Shown piece by piece: positions 1 through 8,443 of a stretch of 64,000 bases of DNA (position 1 is the first letter of the stretch; each line of letters starts with the position of its first letter). The stretch is from assembly GCA_963669415.2 (NCBI GenBank), contig CAXXPS010000002.1, positions 1,488,001 to 1,552,000 on the forward strand, given 5' to 3'. Below the pieces are notes generated by a model. That model did no database searches. It saw nothing but the letters and a program-made list of their open reading frames with translations, and had not been told where the DNA came from. Origin of the DNA: JAWKWH01 sp963669415 (GTDB lineage Bacteria; Pseudomonadota; Alphaproteobacteria; Rhizobiales; Rhizobiaceae). A program made the position numbers and the translations under genes.

Positions 1-96
1 ATTGCCCGCCATGCGGCCGAAGGAAGCGAGTTCCTGCCAGATCAACCGCTTCAAGGTCTTTTCCTTGGTATGTTTGCGTTTGTTTGCCATTGTCAT
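1..96 (-). CDS. Partial hypothetical protein, N-terminus only
   Basis: Only the first about 32 codons are present; the gene runs off the left edge. The reading frame is open from an ATG at 96 (a second in-frame ATG is at 90) and begins MTMANKRKHTKEKT, a short, strongly basic start. An AAAGGAA stretch lies a few bases upstream of the first ATG and could be the ribosome binding site. I do not recognise the family. The basic N-terminus next to a primase-like gene would fit a small nucleic-acid-binding protein, but that is a guess. Confidence 0.4.
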   Translation of the reverse strand, partial: MTMANKRKHTKEKTLKRLIWQELASFGRMAGN

Positions 97-247
97 GGTT
101 CCTTTCAAATCTGGTCAACAGCGACACCATCAATCCCGGAAAATGCTTCGTTGTCACCGTTCGCCATGGTCAGGTGCTTGTCTTGGCGAACCGCAGTGTC
201 AAGCGATGAGCAGCCAAACTTTTTTGAAAGAATTCGCACTTTTCCAC

Positions 248-277
248 AAAAAACCTCCGGATTGGAATGTCCGGAGG
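248..277 (-). terminator. Rho-independent terminator after the CHC2 gene
   Basis: Read on the minus strand, a perfect 8-bp stem (CCTCCGGA/TCCGGAGG at 254-261 and 270-277) with an 8-nt loop is followed directly by six U residues (A run at 248-253). It lies 11 bases past the stop codon of the primase-like gene at 289-1086, where a terminator is expected. Confidence 0.85.
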
Positions 278-288
278 GTTCATCGCAC

Positions 289-1086
289 TTATGCGATGTG
301 AAGCTGCTCGAAATGCAGCGCGTCCATCAGGCCTGAGAGCATTTCAAGCTGTTCGGGCCGGATGGTTTGGGTCAGGAACGATGCGACATTTGATATCCCG
401 TTCTGCCAGGCAATCATCGCCTCAAGAGGATCACGGGCAAGGATCAACTCCCCTTCCCCACCGTCGTTTTGTACAAGGCGATGCGCGTTGAAGATGAACT
501 CCCATGGCCGAAAGCCGTTCGGGAAGATCAGCGCAGGGCTTTCGCCATTTAGCGCGTGACCGCAATAGGCAGCGAGCACACCAAACCGGTCATGTACCGG
601 GATGGCCAGTCTCCCCCGCATGATCCCTTTCGGTGCGTATCCGGCGTCAAAGGCGTCGCATGTCTCCGGCTCAATCCCGAGGGCCTGAACCGGTGCATGC
701 TCCACTTGCAAATAGGCAAGAGGCTGGAGGCTTCTTGCGGCCCCCTTCGACCTCTCTTTGGGAACTGTCTTTTTACCGGCCTTGCCGGAAGTGTCTTCAC
801 CCCTTCCCTGCCCCGTCAGGAGGTCAAGTTCACCAGCGGCATCCTTCATCGAACAGCCGCGGAGATGGGCGACAAGCGCAATCACGTCGCCACCGGTGCG
901 TCCGCCGAAACAGTAGAAGGCCGCCTTCTCTGGGGTCACCACCAGCGCCCGGTTTCCACCGGACCGGCAGGCCGGGCACGGTCCACGCCATTGCCCGGCA
1001 TGTTCTTTCATCTCAAGCCCGAGTTCGGGCAATACATCCTCTATCCGCACGCGCTTTTTCAGCGCGGCGAAGTCCGCAAACGGCAT
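289..1086 (-). CDS. CHC2 zinc-finger, primase/toprim-like protein
   Basis: About 265 residues. The N-terminal third carries a zinc-ribbon pattern of the DnaG CHC2 type: CPAC near residue 37 and YCFGG near residue 58, followed by TGGDVIALVAH. The C-terminal half resembles the toprim-like region found in phage, plasmid and integrative-element primases, but it is short and has no helicase domain. Such proteins prime or assist replication of mobile DNA. I chose the ATG at 1086 because AGGAGG lies about 8 bases upstream; the frame continues further upstream without a better start. A strong terminator follows the gene. Its exact role is unknown, and chromosomal copies are often remnants of mobile elements. 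Confidence 0.75.
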   Translation of the reverse strand: MPFADFAALKKRVRIEDVLPELGLEMKEHAGQWRGPCPACRSGGNRALVVTPEKAAFYCFGGRTGGDVIALVAHLRGCSMKDAAGELDLLTGQGRGEDTSGKAGKKTVPKERSKGAARSLQPLAYLQVEHAPVQALGIEPETCDAFDAGYAPKGIMRGRLAIPVHDRFGVLAAYCGHALNGESPALIFPNGFRPWEFIFNAHRLVQNDGGEGELILARDPLEAMIAWQNGISNVASFLTQTIRPEQLEMLSGLMDALHFEQLHIA

Positions 1087-1400
1087 GATCGCCTCCTGCT
1101 GTTGGGCTATCGATATTTGGAAAACGTCAAATGAACTGACCAAGCGTACTGTAACACACGCCAGCCAAGAGCCGCCGCTGAACCACAAAACATCAAGACG
1201 TCAATAAAGACGATTTGGGAGCGAGACTTGCACCAATTGCACTTCTTGGTTCCAGGGACATGTTGAAGGTGCAAGAGAACCGATTATCGCGCTTCCATCG
1301 AATGTCCGAAAAGGGGCCGTATCCGGACCGGCAGCTTTCGCGCGGGGAACAAGACAAAGCGGACGTTAGCAGCAACCAAGCACCTCGGCACTTCCGGTCC
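1087..1400. other. Non-coding stretch, no convincing gene
   Basis: The 314 bases between the primase-like gene and the first SnoaL-like gene hold only overlapping low-quality frames with no ribosome binding site and no recognisable protein. The upstream region of the primase-like gene lies here. I see no clear repeat, RNA gene or terminator. It may mark the boundary between the catabolic island and the flanking sequence. Confidence 0.5.
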
Positions 1401-1883
1401 TCATTTCCGAGACGCAGCGTGTCGACGGCCAATCGGATGCATGTTCTTTCGATGGAAGTTTTCCGTGCCGGCGGCACAAAGAACAAGACGCGAGATCTTC
1501 CAGCCCGCTGCGGTTCGGCGGAAAGTGTGATGGTATTGTCCCCATAACTCGCTTGTCTCGGGACGGTCCCGATATCGGTGCCATGCATAGAGATAGCAGG
1601 TGCTCGTTGCTGCGTCCGGCCCATCGAAGCGAATGGTAATGTTGGATACATGGTGGCTCGTCGCGGCGAATAGATCGGTCAAGCCGCGTTCGATCATCGG
1701 ACCAAATTCCGACTGTCCCGACATGGGCGGAACGTCAGGTCCGTAATCAATCAGGGCATCGCTGGTGAAAAGATCAATCACAGCATCATGCTCGGCCCGA
1801 TCGAAATGAAAGCAATAGGCGTGAATCAGATCAGAAATGTCTGACTTGTCGATCAGTCCATCCAGGGTTTGAGCGTGGTTCAT
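1401..1883 (-). CDS. SnoaL-like (NTF2-fold) protein, copy A
   Basis: About 160 residues of the SnoaL_4/NTF2-like cone fold, a family that includes scytalone dehydratase, steroid isomerases and dioxygenase small subunits. The typical opening helix and strand are visible (LIHAYCFHFDRAEHDAVIDL), then a His-His pair in TSHHVSNI and the YAWHRY strand. GGAGA 7 bases upstream supports the ATG at 1883. It is the last gene of a long minus-strand run starting with the ABC transporter at 8009, and it is paired with a related protein at 2768-3262. With the interleaved SDRs this suggests dehydration or isomerisation of a hydroxylated ring or chain; the substrate is not evident. Confidence 0.8.
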   Translation of the reverse strand: MNHAQTLDGLIDKSDISDLIHAYCFHFDRAEHDAVIDLFTSDALIDYGPDVPPMSGQSEFGPMIERGLTDLFAATSHHVSNITIRFDGPDAATSTCYLYAWHRYRDRPETSELWGQYHHTFRRTAAGWKISRLVLCAAGTENFHRKNMHPIGRRHAASRK

Positions 1884-2001
1884 GCTGGGTCTCCGATTCA
1901 ATCCATTTCTTTCATTTCCGCTTTAACAAGGCGCTCTCGTTGAGTTTGCTTGTCGCGCCAACGGTGTTTACTCGCGGGGGCATAGGCGCCGGATGCGCGG
2001 T

Positions 2002-2736
2002 TTAGTTGTCCAGCACCTGGCCACCGGGCGACTGATCAACGGGTGTAATCTCGATTGTTCCGACGTTGACATGGATTGGGGCGCACAGCGCAAAGCGAAC
2101 AGCATCGGCAATGTCGTCTGGAGCCAGCGGCCTGATCTCAGATACGAAGGCATCACGCGTGTCCTGATCCTGGAACACTTTCTTGAAAAACCCGGTGACC
2201 GTTCGACCCGGGCAGATTTCCGTATGTCTGATCTTCGTTCTGTTCAGTTCCATACGCAGATTACTCGAAAGCATGTGGATCGCCCCTTTACTGGCGCCAT
2301 AGACCGACATGCCGAGCGGATAGAGACCGGCAATCGAACCCATCTCAACGATGTGCCCGCGCTTGCGGGTTATCATACCGGGCACAGTCGCCCGCAAAAC
2401 GTGAAGGGCAGCGGTGACGTTAACCTCCATCATCTCGTCGATTTGATCCGGTTTCATACTGGCAAAGCCGCCAGCGGTCCCATGGGCCAGACCGGCATTG
2501 TTGACGACGACGTCAAATTCACGCTCTGCTAGACGGCTATAGATTTCGCGGGTATCGCGAAGATTGAGCACCATCGCTTCGCATCCCACGTCCTGGCAGG
2601 CAGCCTCCAACGGTTCAGCGCGTGAACCCAATGCCACCACCTCCATACCTTCCCGCTGAAGCATGTTGACGCAGGCCCTTCCTATGCCGCTGGAAGCACC
2701 AGTTACGAGCGCAGATTGATAATCATGGATCGGCAT
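2002..2736 (-). CDS. SDR-family NAD(P)-dependent oxidoreductase 1
   Basis: About 244 residues with all classical short-chain dehydrogenase features: cofactor motif TGASSGIG near the N-terminus, NNAG in the middle, and the catalytic Ser and YxxxK in EMGSIAG and YGASKGA. The layout resembles the YdfG/3-hydroxy acid dehydrogenase group. The ATG at 2736 has CTGGAG about 8 bases upstream. It lies between the two SnoaL-like genes in a co-directional run with short gaps, so it probably oxidises or reduces an alcohol or ketone intermediate of the same pathway. Confidence 0.88.
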   Translation of the reverse strand: MPIHDYQSALVTGASSGIGRACVNMLQREGMEVVALGSRAEPLEAACQDVGCEAMVLNLRDTREIYSRLAEREFDVVVNNAGLAHGTAGGFASMKPDQIDEMMEVNVTAALHVLRATVPGMITRKRGHIVEMGSIAGLYPLGMSVYGASKGAIHMLSSNLRMELNRTKIRHTEICPGRTVTGFFKKVFQDQDTRDAFVSEIRPLAPDDIADAVRFALCAPIHVNVGTIEITPVDQSPGGQVLDN

Positions 2737-2767
2737 GCCATCACTCCAGGTTTTCTGTGCCTTATCT

Positions 2768-3262
2768 CTATTGGTCCAATCCTTCCGGTGGAGACCAACC
2801 CGGCGGCGGTTTCCGGCGAGGCGCTGACGCCAGAGGTACACGGAACCCCTGGTCCGAGCCGTTCATATCCATACGGCGTTGCGAAATCCGCCAACGTTCC
2901 TCGGCTTTGACCAGCAAATCGAGATACCGTCCCATCAAAACTGCGCTGGCACCATCGGCCTGTTCATGCCATGCGAAAACGTAACTTTCCGCCCGCGCTC
3001 GATTTGTTCCATCAGGCCAGATGCGGATATTCGAGATGTGATGCGACGTTCGACGCCAGCGCCACATTCTGGCCAGTGAGGCCTCCAGCGCTGCCCGTCC
3101 TTTTGCTTTAAGCCGAGCATCGTCACCATAGGCCACATCGCAGTCTTCGGTGAAAAGCGCGGCCAGGGCTTCAAGTTCCATTCGATCAAGGAGACGGCAA
3201 TAATCCACCAGCAGATCGTAAATTTCCAGGCGGTCGCTGACAGATATCATAGGATCGTCCAT
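2768..3262 (-). CDS. SnoaL-like (NTF2-fold) protein, copy B
   Basis: About 164 residues. It shares with copy A the same framework: EIYDLLVDYCRLLDRMELEAL at the start, then TSHHISNIRIW and YVFAWHEQ. The tail after WRISQRRMDMNG is longer and proline-rich. Start choice is uncertain: ATG at 3262 is used here, with ATG at 3250 and TTG at 3277 also in frame. The conserved His-His and Trp-His positions suggest both copies keep an active-site pocket. The pair could form a heteromer or catalyse two steps such as dehydration and isomerisation. Confidence 0.78.
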   Translation of the reverse strand: MDDPMISVSDRLEIYDLLVDYCRLLDRMELEALAALFTEDCDVAYGDDARLKAKGRAALEASLARMWRWRRTSHHISNIRIWPDGTNRARAESYVFAWHEQADGASAVLMGRYLDLLVKAEERWRISQRRMDMNGSDQGFRVPLASAPRRKPPPGWSPPEGLDQ

Positions 3263-3348
3263 GTCCAGCCCACTCAATTGTTCGTCCGGATTTCACGAAA
3301 GGCGCTTACAAGATCGACTAACTTTCCGCCTCGATAACACGAACGGTA

Positions 3349-4128
3349 TCATCGAAGCTGCAACAATCCCCCGTCGATCGGCAAGATCTGGCCGGTCGTC
3401 CAGGACGATCTTTCGGTGCCGAGCATGTGCACCATTTCCGCGATTTCCTCTGGCCGGCCCCAGCGAGACAACGGATAGCGCTCGATGACTTGCGACAACA
3501 AAGTTTCCATTTCTGCGTCGTTTGCCGCACGCGCCCGAAATTGCGATTCCGACAGGGGTGTTCGAACCGCCCCGGGTGCAACCGCGTTGACCCGTACACC
3601 ATCAGCCGCAAAGTCAGCGGCGAGTTGACGGGTCAAGGCGGCAATGGCACCCTTGGCAGCCGAATAGGCCGCTACACCCTTCATGCCGGTAAGCGCGACC
3701 GTCGAAGTTGTGAAGACGAGGGTACCCTTCGATCGTTGCAAATGCGGAATAACCGCGCGGGCAGTGAGGAATGCACCGGTGGCGTTCTCGTCGAGCGCGC
3801 GACGCCAGTCGGCGAGCGTCAACGACAATATACCGCCCTCCACCATTGCACCTGCATTGGCAGCAACGCAGTCAATCCGACCGGTTTTGGCGATCGTATT
3901 AGATACCATTGCGGCAACAGAAGCTTCGTCCACGACATCGCAACACTGAGCAAGCGCCTTTCCGCCATTCGTTTCGATCTCGTCAGCGACCGAGCCGGCC
4001 GTTTCACTGTTAATGTCAGCGCAAACAACCATATATTCATCATTGGCAAACCGGAGCGCAATTGCCCGGCCGATTCCAGATCCAGCACCTGTAACCACGA
4101 CGGTCCGCATATGTGAATCACTTGCCAC
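3349..4128 (-). CDS. SDR-family NAD(P)-dependent oxidoreductase 2
   Basis: About 255 residues. Motifs seen: VVTGAGSGIG, a coenzyme-binding Asp at the end of the second strand (VCADIN, typical of NAD preference), ANAG, catalytic Ser in TTSTVAL, YSAAKGA, and a C-terminal GQILPIDGG as in FabG-like dehydrogenases. I use the GTG at 4128 because AGGA stands 8 bases before it, just inside the stop of the upstream gene; the ATG at 4110 is the alternative. It follows the glutathione transferase gene closely and is likely co-transcribed with it. Confidence 0.88.
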   Translation of the reverse strand: MASDSHMRTVVVTGAGSGIGRAIALRFANDEYMVVCADINSETAGSVADEIETNGGKALAQCCDVVDEASVAAMVSNTIAKTGRIDCVAANAGAMVEGGILSLTLADWRRALDENATGAFLTARAVIPHLQRSKGTLVFTTSTVALTGMKGVAAYSAAKGAIAALTRQLAADFAADGVRVNAVAPGAVRTPLSESQFRARAANDAEMETLLSQVIERYPLSRWGRPEEIAEMVHMLGTERSSWTTGQILPIDGGLLQLR

Positions 4129-4138
4129 AGTCGCAATC

Positions 4139-4831
4139 CTAGTTCGGATCCGGGGCAAAGATCTGCGGGTAGAGCGATCGCATCGCCTCCTCATCGAACT
4201 CTTGCTTGAATTCGTGCTGATCCCTGATCGCGACCGCGCGCTGTGCGGCCGGACGTGTGTTGATGTCATTCATCAGCCGGTCGATATTGGGATACTTGGC
4301 CATGATGTCATCATCCCCCAGCATGAAGCTTAGCCTCGGAGCCCACCCCCAAACGGACATGTCGACAATCGAGTAGTTCTGACCGAGCACATAGGGCGAT
4401 TGCGAAAGGCGGTCTTCAACAATCTGCCAGTGTCGGCGGGCTTCGAAGTCGTAACGCTTCAGCGCGTATGGAATTTTCTCGGGTGCAAAGTTTCGAAAAT
4501 GAACTGCTTGACCAGAGAACGGACCGACGCCGGTTGCAATAAACATCAGCCACGACAAAAGCTCGCCACGAACTTGATCACTGCCTGCGGGAATGAATTT
4601 CCCAGTCTTTTCCGCAAGATAAAGAAGAATCGCATTGCTGTCGAAGACTACAGTCCCACCATCGATAATCACCGGGAGCTTGGCGTTGGGATTATACTCC
4701 CGGAAGGTTGCGCCATGTTGCTGACCCGAGCGTGTGTCGATGGGTATCAGCTCGTAGGAAAGTCCAGCCTCTTCGAGAAAAAGCGCAACTTTCATCGGGT
4801 TTGGCGCGAGATTGTAAAAGAACTTGATCAT
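4139..4831 (-). CDS. Glutathione S-transferase family protein
   Basis: About 230 residues. An N-terminal thioredoxin-like GST domain starts FFYNLAPNPMKVALFLEE, with NPNAKLPVI (the cis-Pro loop) and FDSNAILLYLAE (glutathione-binding SNAI), followed by an all-helical C-terminal domain. It resembles the YfcG/Nu-like bacterial GSTs. Such enzymes conjugate glutathione or cleave ethers, disulfides or halides. The position between the ABC transporter genes and two SDRs recalls glutathione-dependent ether-cleavage pathways, but no ligase or etherase signature can be claimed from sequence alone. Confidence 0.87.
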   Translation of the reverse strand: MIKFFYNLAPNPMKVALFLEEAGLSYELIPIDTRSGQQHGATFREYNPNAKLPVIIDGGTVVFDSNAILLYLAEKTGKFIPAGSDQVRGELLSWLMFIATGVGPFSGQAVHFRNFAPEKIPYALKRYDFEARRHWQIVEDRLSQSPYVLGQNYSIVDMSVWGWAPRLSFMLGDDDIMAKYPNIDRLMNDINTRPAAQRAVAIRDQHEFKQEFDEEAMRSLYPQIFAPDPN

Positions 4832-5065
4832 TCCATCGGGTTCCTGTCAGGTTCCGACTGAGCCCTTTACGACTCAATTGTCTATGCAAGCGTGGATGCC
4901 CGTTTGTGTATTCCGCACGGACCTTTGTTCATCGCTACGAATTCGTTTTGTGCGCTTCCAATTTTCGAGCATGGGTGAAATCAGCAAAGTACCTAACGGC
5001 CCTCTTTCAGTGGCAAATCGATCTGATAGATTCGAATGGCCGATATCTTCATGTCTGTTCGCACA

Positions 5066-5803
5066 TCAATGCCGAATGATCTTGCTGAAAAAATCACGTG
5101 CGCGCACGCTCTTTGGCGCACCGAACATCTTATCCGGCGGCCCAATTTCTATCACTTCTCCCTCGTCCATGAACACGACATGGTCGGCAACTTCGCGAAC
5201 AAAAGCCATCTCGTGACTTACAATAATCATGCTCATGCCTTCTGCAGCGAGCCGCCGGATAGTATCGAGCACTTCGTTGACGAGCTCAGGGTCCAGCGCT
5301 GAAGTCACCTCGTCGAGCAGCAAGATTTCGGGGTTAAGTGCGAGTGCACGCGCGATTGCAACACGTTGCTGTTGGCCGCCGGACAGTTCGTCGGGGAAAG
5401 CATGCACCTTCTCGGACAGCCCCACCATCTCCAGCAGTTTCTCCGCTTCCGACATTACCTCCGCCGCACGTCGCCGTTTGATCTTGATGGGGGCGAGTGT
5501 GATATTTCTCAACACGTCCATGTTTTGGAACAGATTGTACTGCTGAAAAACGATCGCCATTTGATCCCGCGCCGCTCGCACGGCGCCGCTATTTTTGAAA
5601 TCGATCGCGCGGCCGTGGATCTCCACCGTTCCCGAAGTTGCCGGCGTCAAGCCAACCAATGTCCGAAGGACGGTTGATTTACCGGAACCAGACGGTCCCA
5701 CCAGGGCGACGACTTCGCCCTTTTCCATGGTGAAGTTCACGCCCTTCAAGACCTCAAGCGCGCCGTATTTTGCGCGCACGTCGTTCACCGCGAGGTGTGG
5801 CAA
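5066..5803 (-). CDS. Amino-acid-type ABC transporter ATP-binding protein
   Basis: About 245 residues of the GlnQ/HisP family. Walker A GPSGSGKST, Q-loop in FQQYNLF, signature LSGGQQQR, Walker B LLLDEVTSALDP and the switch His in IVSHEM are all intact. Translation probably starts at TTG 5803, which has GGAG 8 bases upstream and overlaps the permease gene by 50 bases. It powers the importer whose permeases and binding protein lie immediately upstream in the same operon. Confidence 0.92.
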   Translation of the reverse strand: MPHLAVNDVRAKYGALEVLKGVNFTMEKGEVVALVGPSGSGKSTVLRTLVGLTPATSGTVEIHGRAIDFKNSGAVRAARDQMAIVFQQYNLFQNMDVLRNITLAPIKIKRRRAAEVMSEAEKLLEMVGLSEKVHAFPDELSGGQQQRVAIARALALNPEILLLDEVTSALDPELVNEVLDTIRRLAAEGMSMIIVSHEMAFVREVADHVVFMDEGEVIEIGPPDKMFGAPKSVRARDFFSKIIRH

Positions 5804-6467
5804 GCCGTTTCTCCAGATATTGGCCCAGCATGCTGAGCGGGAATGAAATTAGAAAATAGCACATGGCTATCGTTCCAAACACAAGAATGCCAGAGTATCC
5901 CTGATTGTTGAGTTCCTTACCGCGGAAGGTCAGTTCGAAAACACCGATTTGGCTGACAAGAGCGGTATCTTTGATAAACGAGACCGCGAATGCGATCGCC
6001 GGTGGGACGATCACCGGCCAAGCTTGCGGCAATACAATCGTGACCGTTGTTCTTAACCGGGACAAATTCATGGTCTGCGCGGCTTCAATCTGGGTGTGCG
6101 GCACCGATTCCAAGCCGCCGCGAATGATGTCCGCGGTATACGCAATCGAATATATGCAAATCGCGATCACAGCGATGGTAAAGAGGGAGGCGTCGGTGGA
6201 GATCGTTTGAATGAAGAACAATACCAGGTAGATCACGACCAGGAATGGAATTCGCCGAAACACTTCAACATAGCTGATGCAGATGAGGCGAAGCGGCAAC
6301 GCCCAGAGACCGGGTGTCTGACGCAGATATACCAGCACAAAGGCCAAGAAAAAGCCGATAAGGCAGCCGACCAGTGTCATGGCAAGCGTAAGACCTGCCG
6401 ATTCGAGCAGCAGCGTCAGATTTCCCGAGGTAAAGAACCGCGGAAGCTGTTCAATGATTCTGTCCAT
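5754..6467 (-). CDS. Amino-acid-type ABC transporter permease (second)
   Basis: About 237 residues with several hydrophobic membrane segments and a HisM/GlnP-type permease domain; the EAA-loop region reads IEAAQTMNLSRLRTTVTIVLPQA. The ATG at 6467 overlaps the stop of the upstream permease by one base (TGATG), showing tight coupling. The longer frame upstream of this ATG is not needed. It forms the channel with the permease at 6467-7144. Confidence 0.92.
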   Translation of the reverse strand: MDRIIEQLPRFFTSGNLTLLLESAGLTLAMTLVGCLIGFFLAFVLVYLRQTPGLWALPLRLICISYVEVFRRIPFLVVIYLVLFFIQTISTDASLFTIAVIAICIYSIAYTADIIRGGLESVPHTQIEAAQTMNLSRLRTTVTIVLPQAWPVIVPPAIAFAVSFIKDTALVSQIGVFELTFRGKELNNQGYSGILVFGTIAMCYFLISFPLSMLGQYLEKRLATPRGERRARKIRRA

Positions 6468-7144
6468 CAGAAGATCCGCGCCTTGACGCGAAAGGCCCAT
6501 CGACCAAAAAGGGCCAGCCCGATACTGGCGACGAATGTGAGCACGACATACATCACCGCAATTACAGAGAAGTACTCGAGCCAGCGATAATTGATCGTGG
6601 AGAGATTGATCGCAGTTCCGGTCAGTTCGTCCACGCCAATGACCGCTCCAATCGACGTGCCCATAACGAGAATGACAATGAAGAAATTCGCAACCGCAGG
6701 ATAGATTGATTTTGCGATATGGGGAACGACAATGTATCGAATTTGCTGGAGGACAGACATTCCGATTGTTATGCCCGCTTCCAGTTCGGGTCTTCGCACA
6801 GAAAGGAATCCTGCGCGCAAGATCAAGGTCAGATAGGCACCGGCGTTCAAAATCAGCCCAATCAGGACACAGGCTTCACTCGACCAACGGATGCCAATTT
6901 CAGGCAGACCGAAATACAGAAAGTAGATCTGTATCAGCGCCGGAGTGTTGGTGATGAACACGACGTAGCTATCGACTAGAAAACGAAACGGCTGGGGCGC
7001 GAAGCTCTTGATCGAGGCGCCAACCAACCCAATCAGCAGACCCCCCGCGAATGCAAGCACTCCAAGCTGAAACGTGAGCCAGGCGCCTTCGAGCAGCGCG
7101 CCAAAATTTTCCCAGACGATACCGTACTGAAACTTGTAATTCAT
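6467..7144 (-). CDS. Amino-acid-type ABC transporter permease (first)
   Basis: About 225 residues, polar-amino-acid permease type, beginning MNYKFQYGIVWENFGALLEGAW as is common for GlnP/HisQ-like proteins. The EAA loop region reads LEAGITIGMSVLQQIRYIVVPHI. Several transmembrane stretches are obvious. It is separated from the binding-protein gene by a 55-base gap holding a GC-rich stem-loop. Confidence 0.92.
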   Translation of the reverse strand: MNYKFQYGIVWENFGALLEGAWLTFQLGVLAFAGGLLIGLVGASIKSFAPQPFRFLVDSYVVFITNTPALIQIYFLYFGLPEIGIRWSSEACVLIGLILNAGAYLTLILRAGFLSVRRPELEAGITIGMSVLQQIRYIVVPHIAKSIYPAVANFFIVILVMGTSIGAVIGVDELTGTAINLSTINYRWLEYFSVIAVMYVVLTFVASIGLALFGRWAFRVKARIF

Positions 7145-7159
7145 GGAACGAAGGGAAAC

Positions 7160-7191
7160 GGCCCCGCCCTGCCTTCAGGCCGGACGGGGCC
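7160..7191 (-). other. Intercistronic stem-loop after binding-protein gene
   Basis: GGCCCCG (7160-7166) pairs with CGGGGCC (7185-7191), with further pairing inside. No U run follows, so it is more likely an mRNA-stabilising or partially terminating structure that favours the binding-protein part of the message. Comparable structures follow the other three binding-protein genes in this window. Confidence 0.6.
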
Positions 7192-7199
7192 AGTCTTAC

Positions 7200-8009
7200 C
7201 TAGAAGTATGGGTCAGGATCGACAGTGCGCAGCATAGGCGCGCCGTAATATTTCTCCCACGTGGCATTCACCGTGCCTGAGGAATGCAGATCATAAAGAA
7301 TGATATTCAGGACTTCGGTGAGGTTGTTATTATCCTGCGACACCCCAATGGCGCAGTAAGCGACAAAGATCGGATTCTCCACGACCCTCCAGTTCACGTC
7401 CGGGTAGTTTTTTGTAAACGCCATGAAGAAATCGATGTTCTCGACTATAGCGTCCGCACGACCTTGCCCGACAAGGCGGACGGTATCAGCGAGCGTATCC
7501 ACCAGTTCAAGCGTGACATTCGGCATGTTTTCCTCAATCCAGCCGACAGTCCAGTTTCCACGCATGTTGGCCAGCGTTACGCCTTCCTTGTTGAAATCTT
7601 CCCAGCTACCGCCCTCAATCTTGTCGGTTGCCAAAACGGCCAAGACCTCAGTGTGCAGCGGAACGGTGTAGTCGATAAGCTTCGCCCGCTCTGAATTCCG
7701 GGTAAGCGCACCGAGCGAGATGTCAATTCGGTCGGAAACTAGGAAAGGAACGCGCTGAGGAGTCTCTGTTGGAACCCACTCCACTTCCACGCCAAGTTTC
7801 TGGGCGATGGCGCCGCCGATTTCGATGTCGAAACCTTCCCATTCACCATCGCTGTTTCGTACCGACATGTTCGGGAAGTTCGGGTTGATTCCTATGCGAA
7901 TCTTGCCATCGGAAAGAATTTGATCAAGTGACTTTGCCGCTGCAGGTACCATCGATAATCCGATGATAGTAAGACCTGCGACAGCAGTTAGTAGGGTACG
8001 TCTCAACAT
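7200..8009 (-). CDS. Amino-acid-type ABC transporter substrate-binding protein
   Basis: About 269 residues, solute-binding protein family 3. A signal peptide with hydrophobic core (LLTAVAGLTIIGLSMVPAAA) ends near AAAKS, then KIRIGINPNFPNM and GFDIEIGGAIAQKLG, typical of this family. I prefer the second ATG (8009) because GGAGG is 8 bases upstream; the ATG at 8015 is only 2 bases from it. First gene of the minus-strand run down to 1401, so transporter, GST, SDRs and SnoaL-like proteins probably form one transcription unit. The family mostly binds amino acids and small amines; the actual ligand is not evident. Confidence 0.92.
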   Translation of the reverse strand: MLRRTLLTAVAGLTIIGLSMVPAAAKSLDQILSDGKIRIGINPNFPNMSVRNSDGEWEGFDIEIGGAIAQKLGVEVEWVPTETPQRVPFLVSDRIDISLGALTRNSERAKLIDYTVPLHTEVLAVLATDKIEGGSWEDFNKEGVTLANMRGNWTVGWIEENMPNVTLELVDTLADTVRLVGQGRADAIVENIDFFMAFTKNYPDVNWRVVENPIFVAYCAIGVSQDNNNLTEVLNIILYDLHSSGTVNATWEKYYGAPMLRTVDPDPYF

Positions 8010-8081
8010 TGGCATGACCTCCAGCTATTGCGGACGGAACCAGTTCCGGTCGGTGGTTCCCTTCGCCCCTTTGTGGGGCTA

Positions 8082-8117
8082 TTTGTGCGCAAAATGAACT
8101 TTTGTGCGCAAATAACC
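8082..8117. promoter_or_regulatory. Double IclR-type operator, site 1
   Basis: TTTGTGCGCAAA occurs twice as a perfect 12-bp direct repeat (8082-8093 and 8101-8112), 19 bp apart. The first copy extends to GTGCGCAAAATGAAC (8085-8099), matching the motif seen at four other promoters of the island. It lies about 73 bases upstream of the binding-protein start at 8009 and within the divergent region before the AcoX-like gene at 8444. The rest of 8010-8443 shows no convincing gene. Confidence 0.75.
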
Positions 8118-8443
8118 TGCTCCAAGTCTGGCAATCGTGTCAATGGCGCAGTGGATTCGTCCTCGACGTGGATCAAATTCGCCACCCGACATGGCGTTGA
8201 CAGATCGGGTTCAACAAGCGTTATGCCGACGTCATGCCATTGTCGGCTTCTGCATCGCAAATCAGAGATCTGCTGCGCTTCAATGGTCGTGCGGCGCTCT
8301 GTGCGTTTCCAACTGAGGTTGACTTTGGCGTCGGTATTCGAAGCCACTGGCTCTTGCAAACGACTGAGCGCGATCAAGGGTAAGGCAAAGGTAATAGATA
8401 TGGACGGCGCGCGGCGGATCACAATGTCACGGAGTGGACGAAG

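Noticed and set aside
4944..4965. TTTTGTGCGC resembling an IclR operator half-site
   Set aside because: Only the GTGCGC core matches; there is no GAAC half and no partner copy 19 bp away, and no start codon follows in a suitable position.
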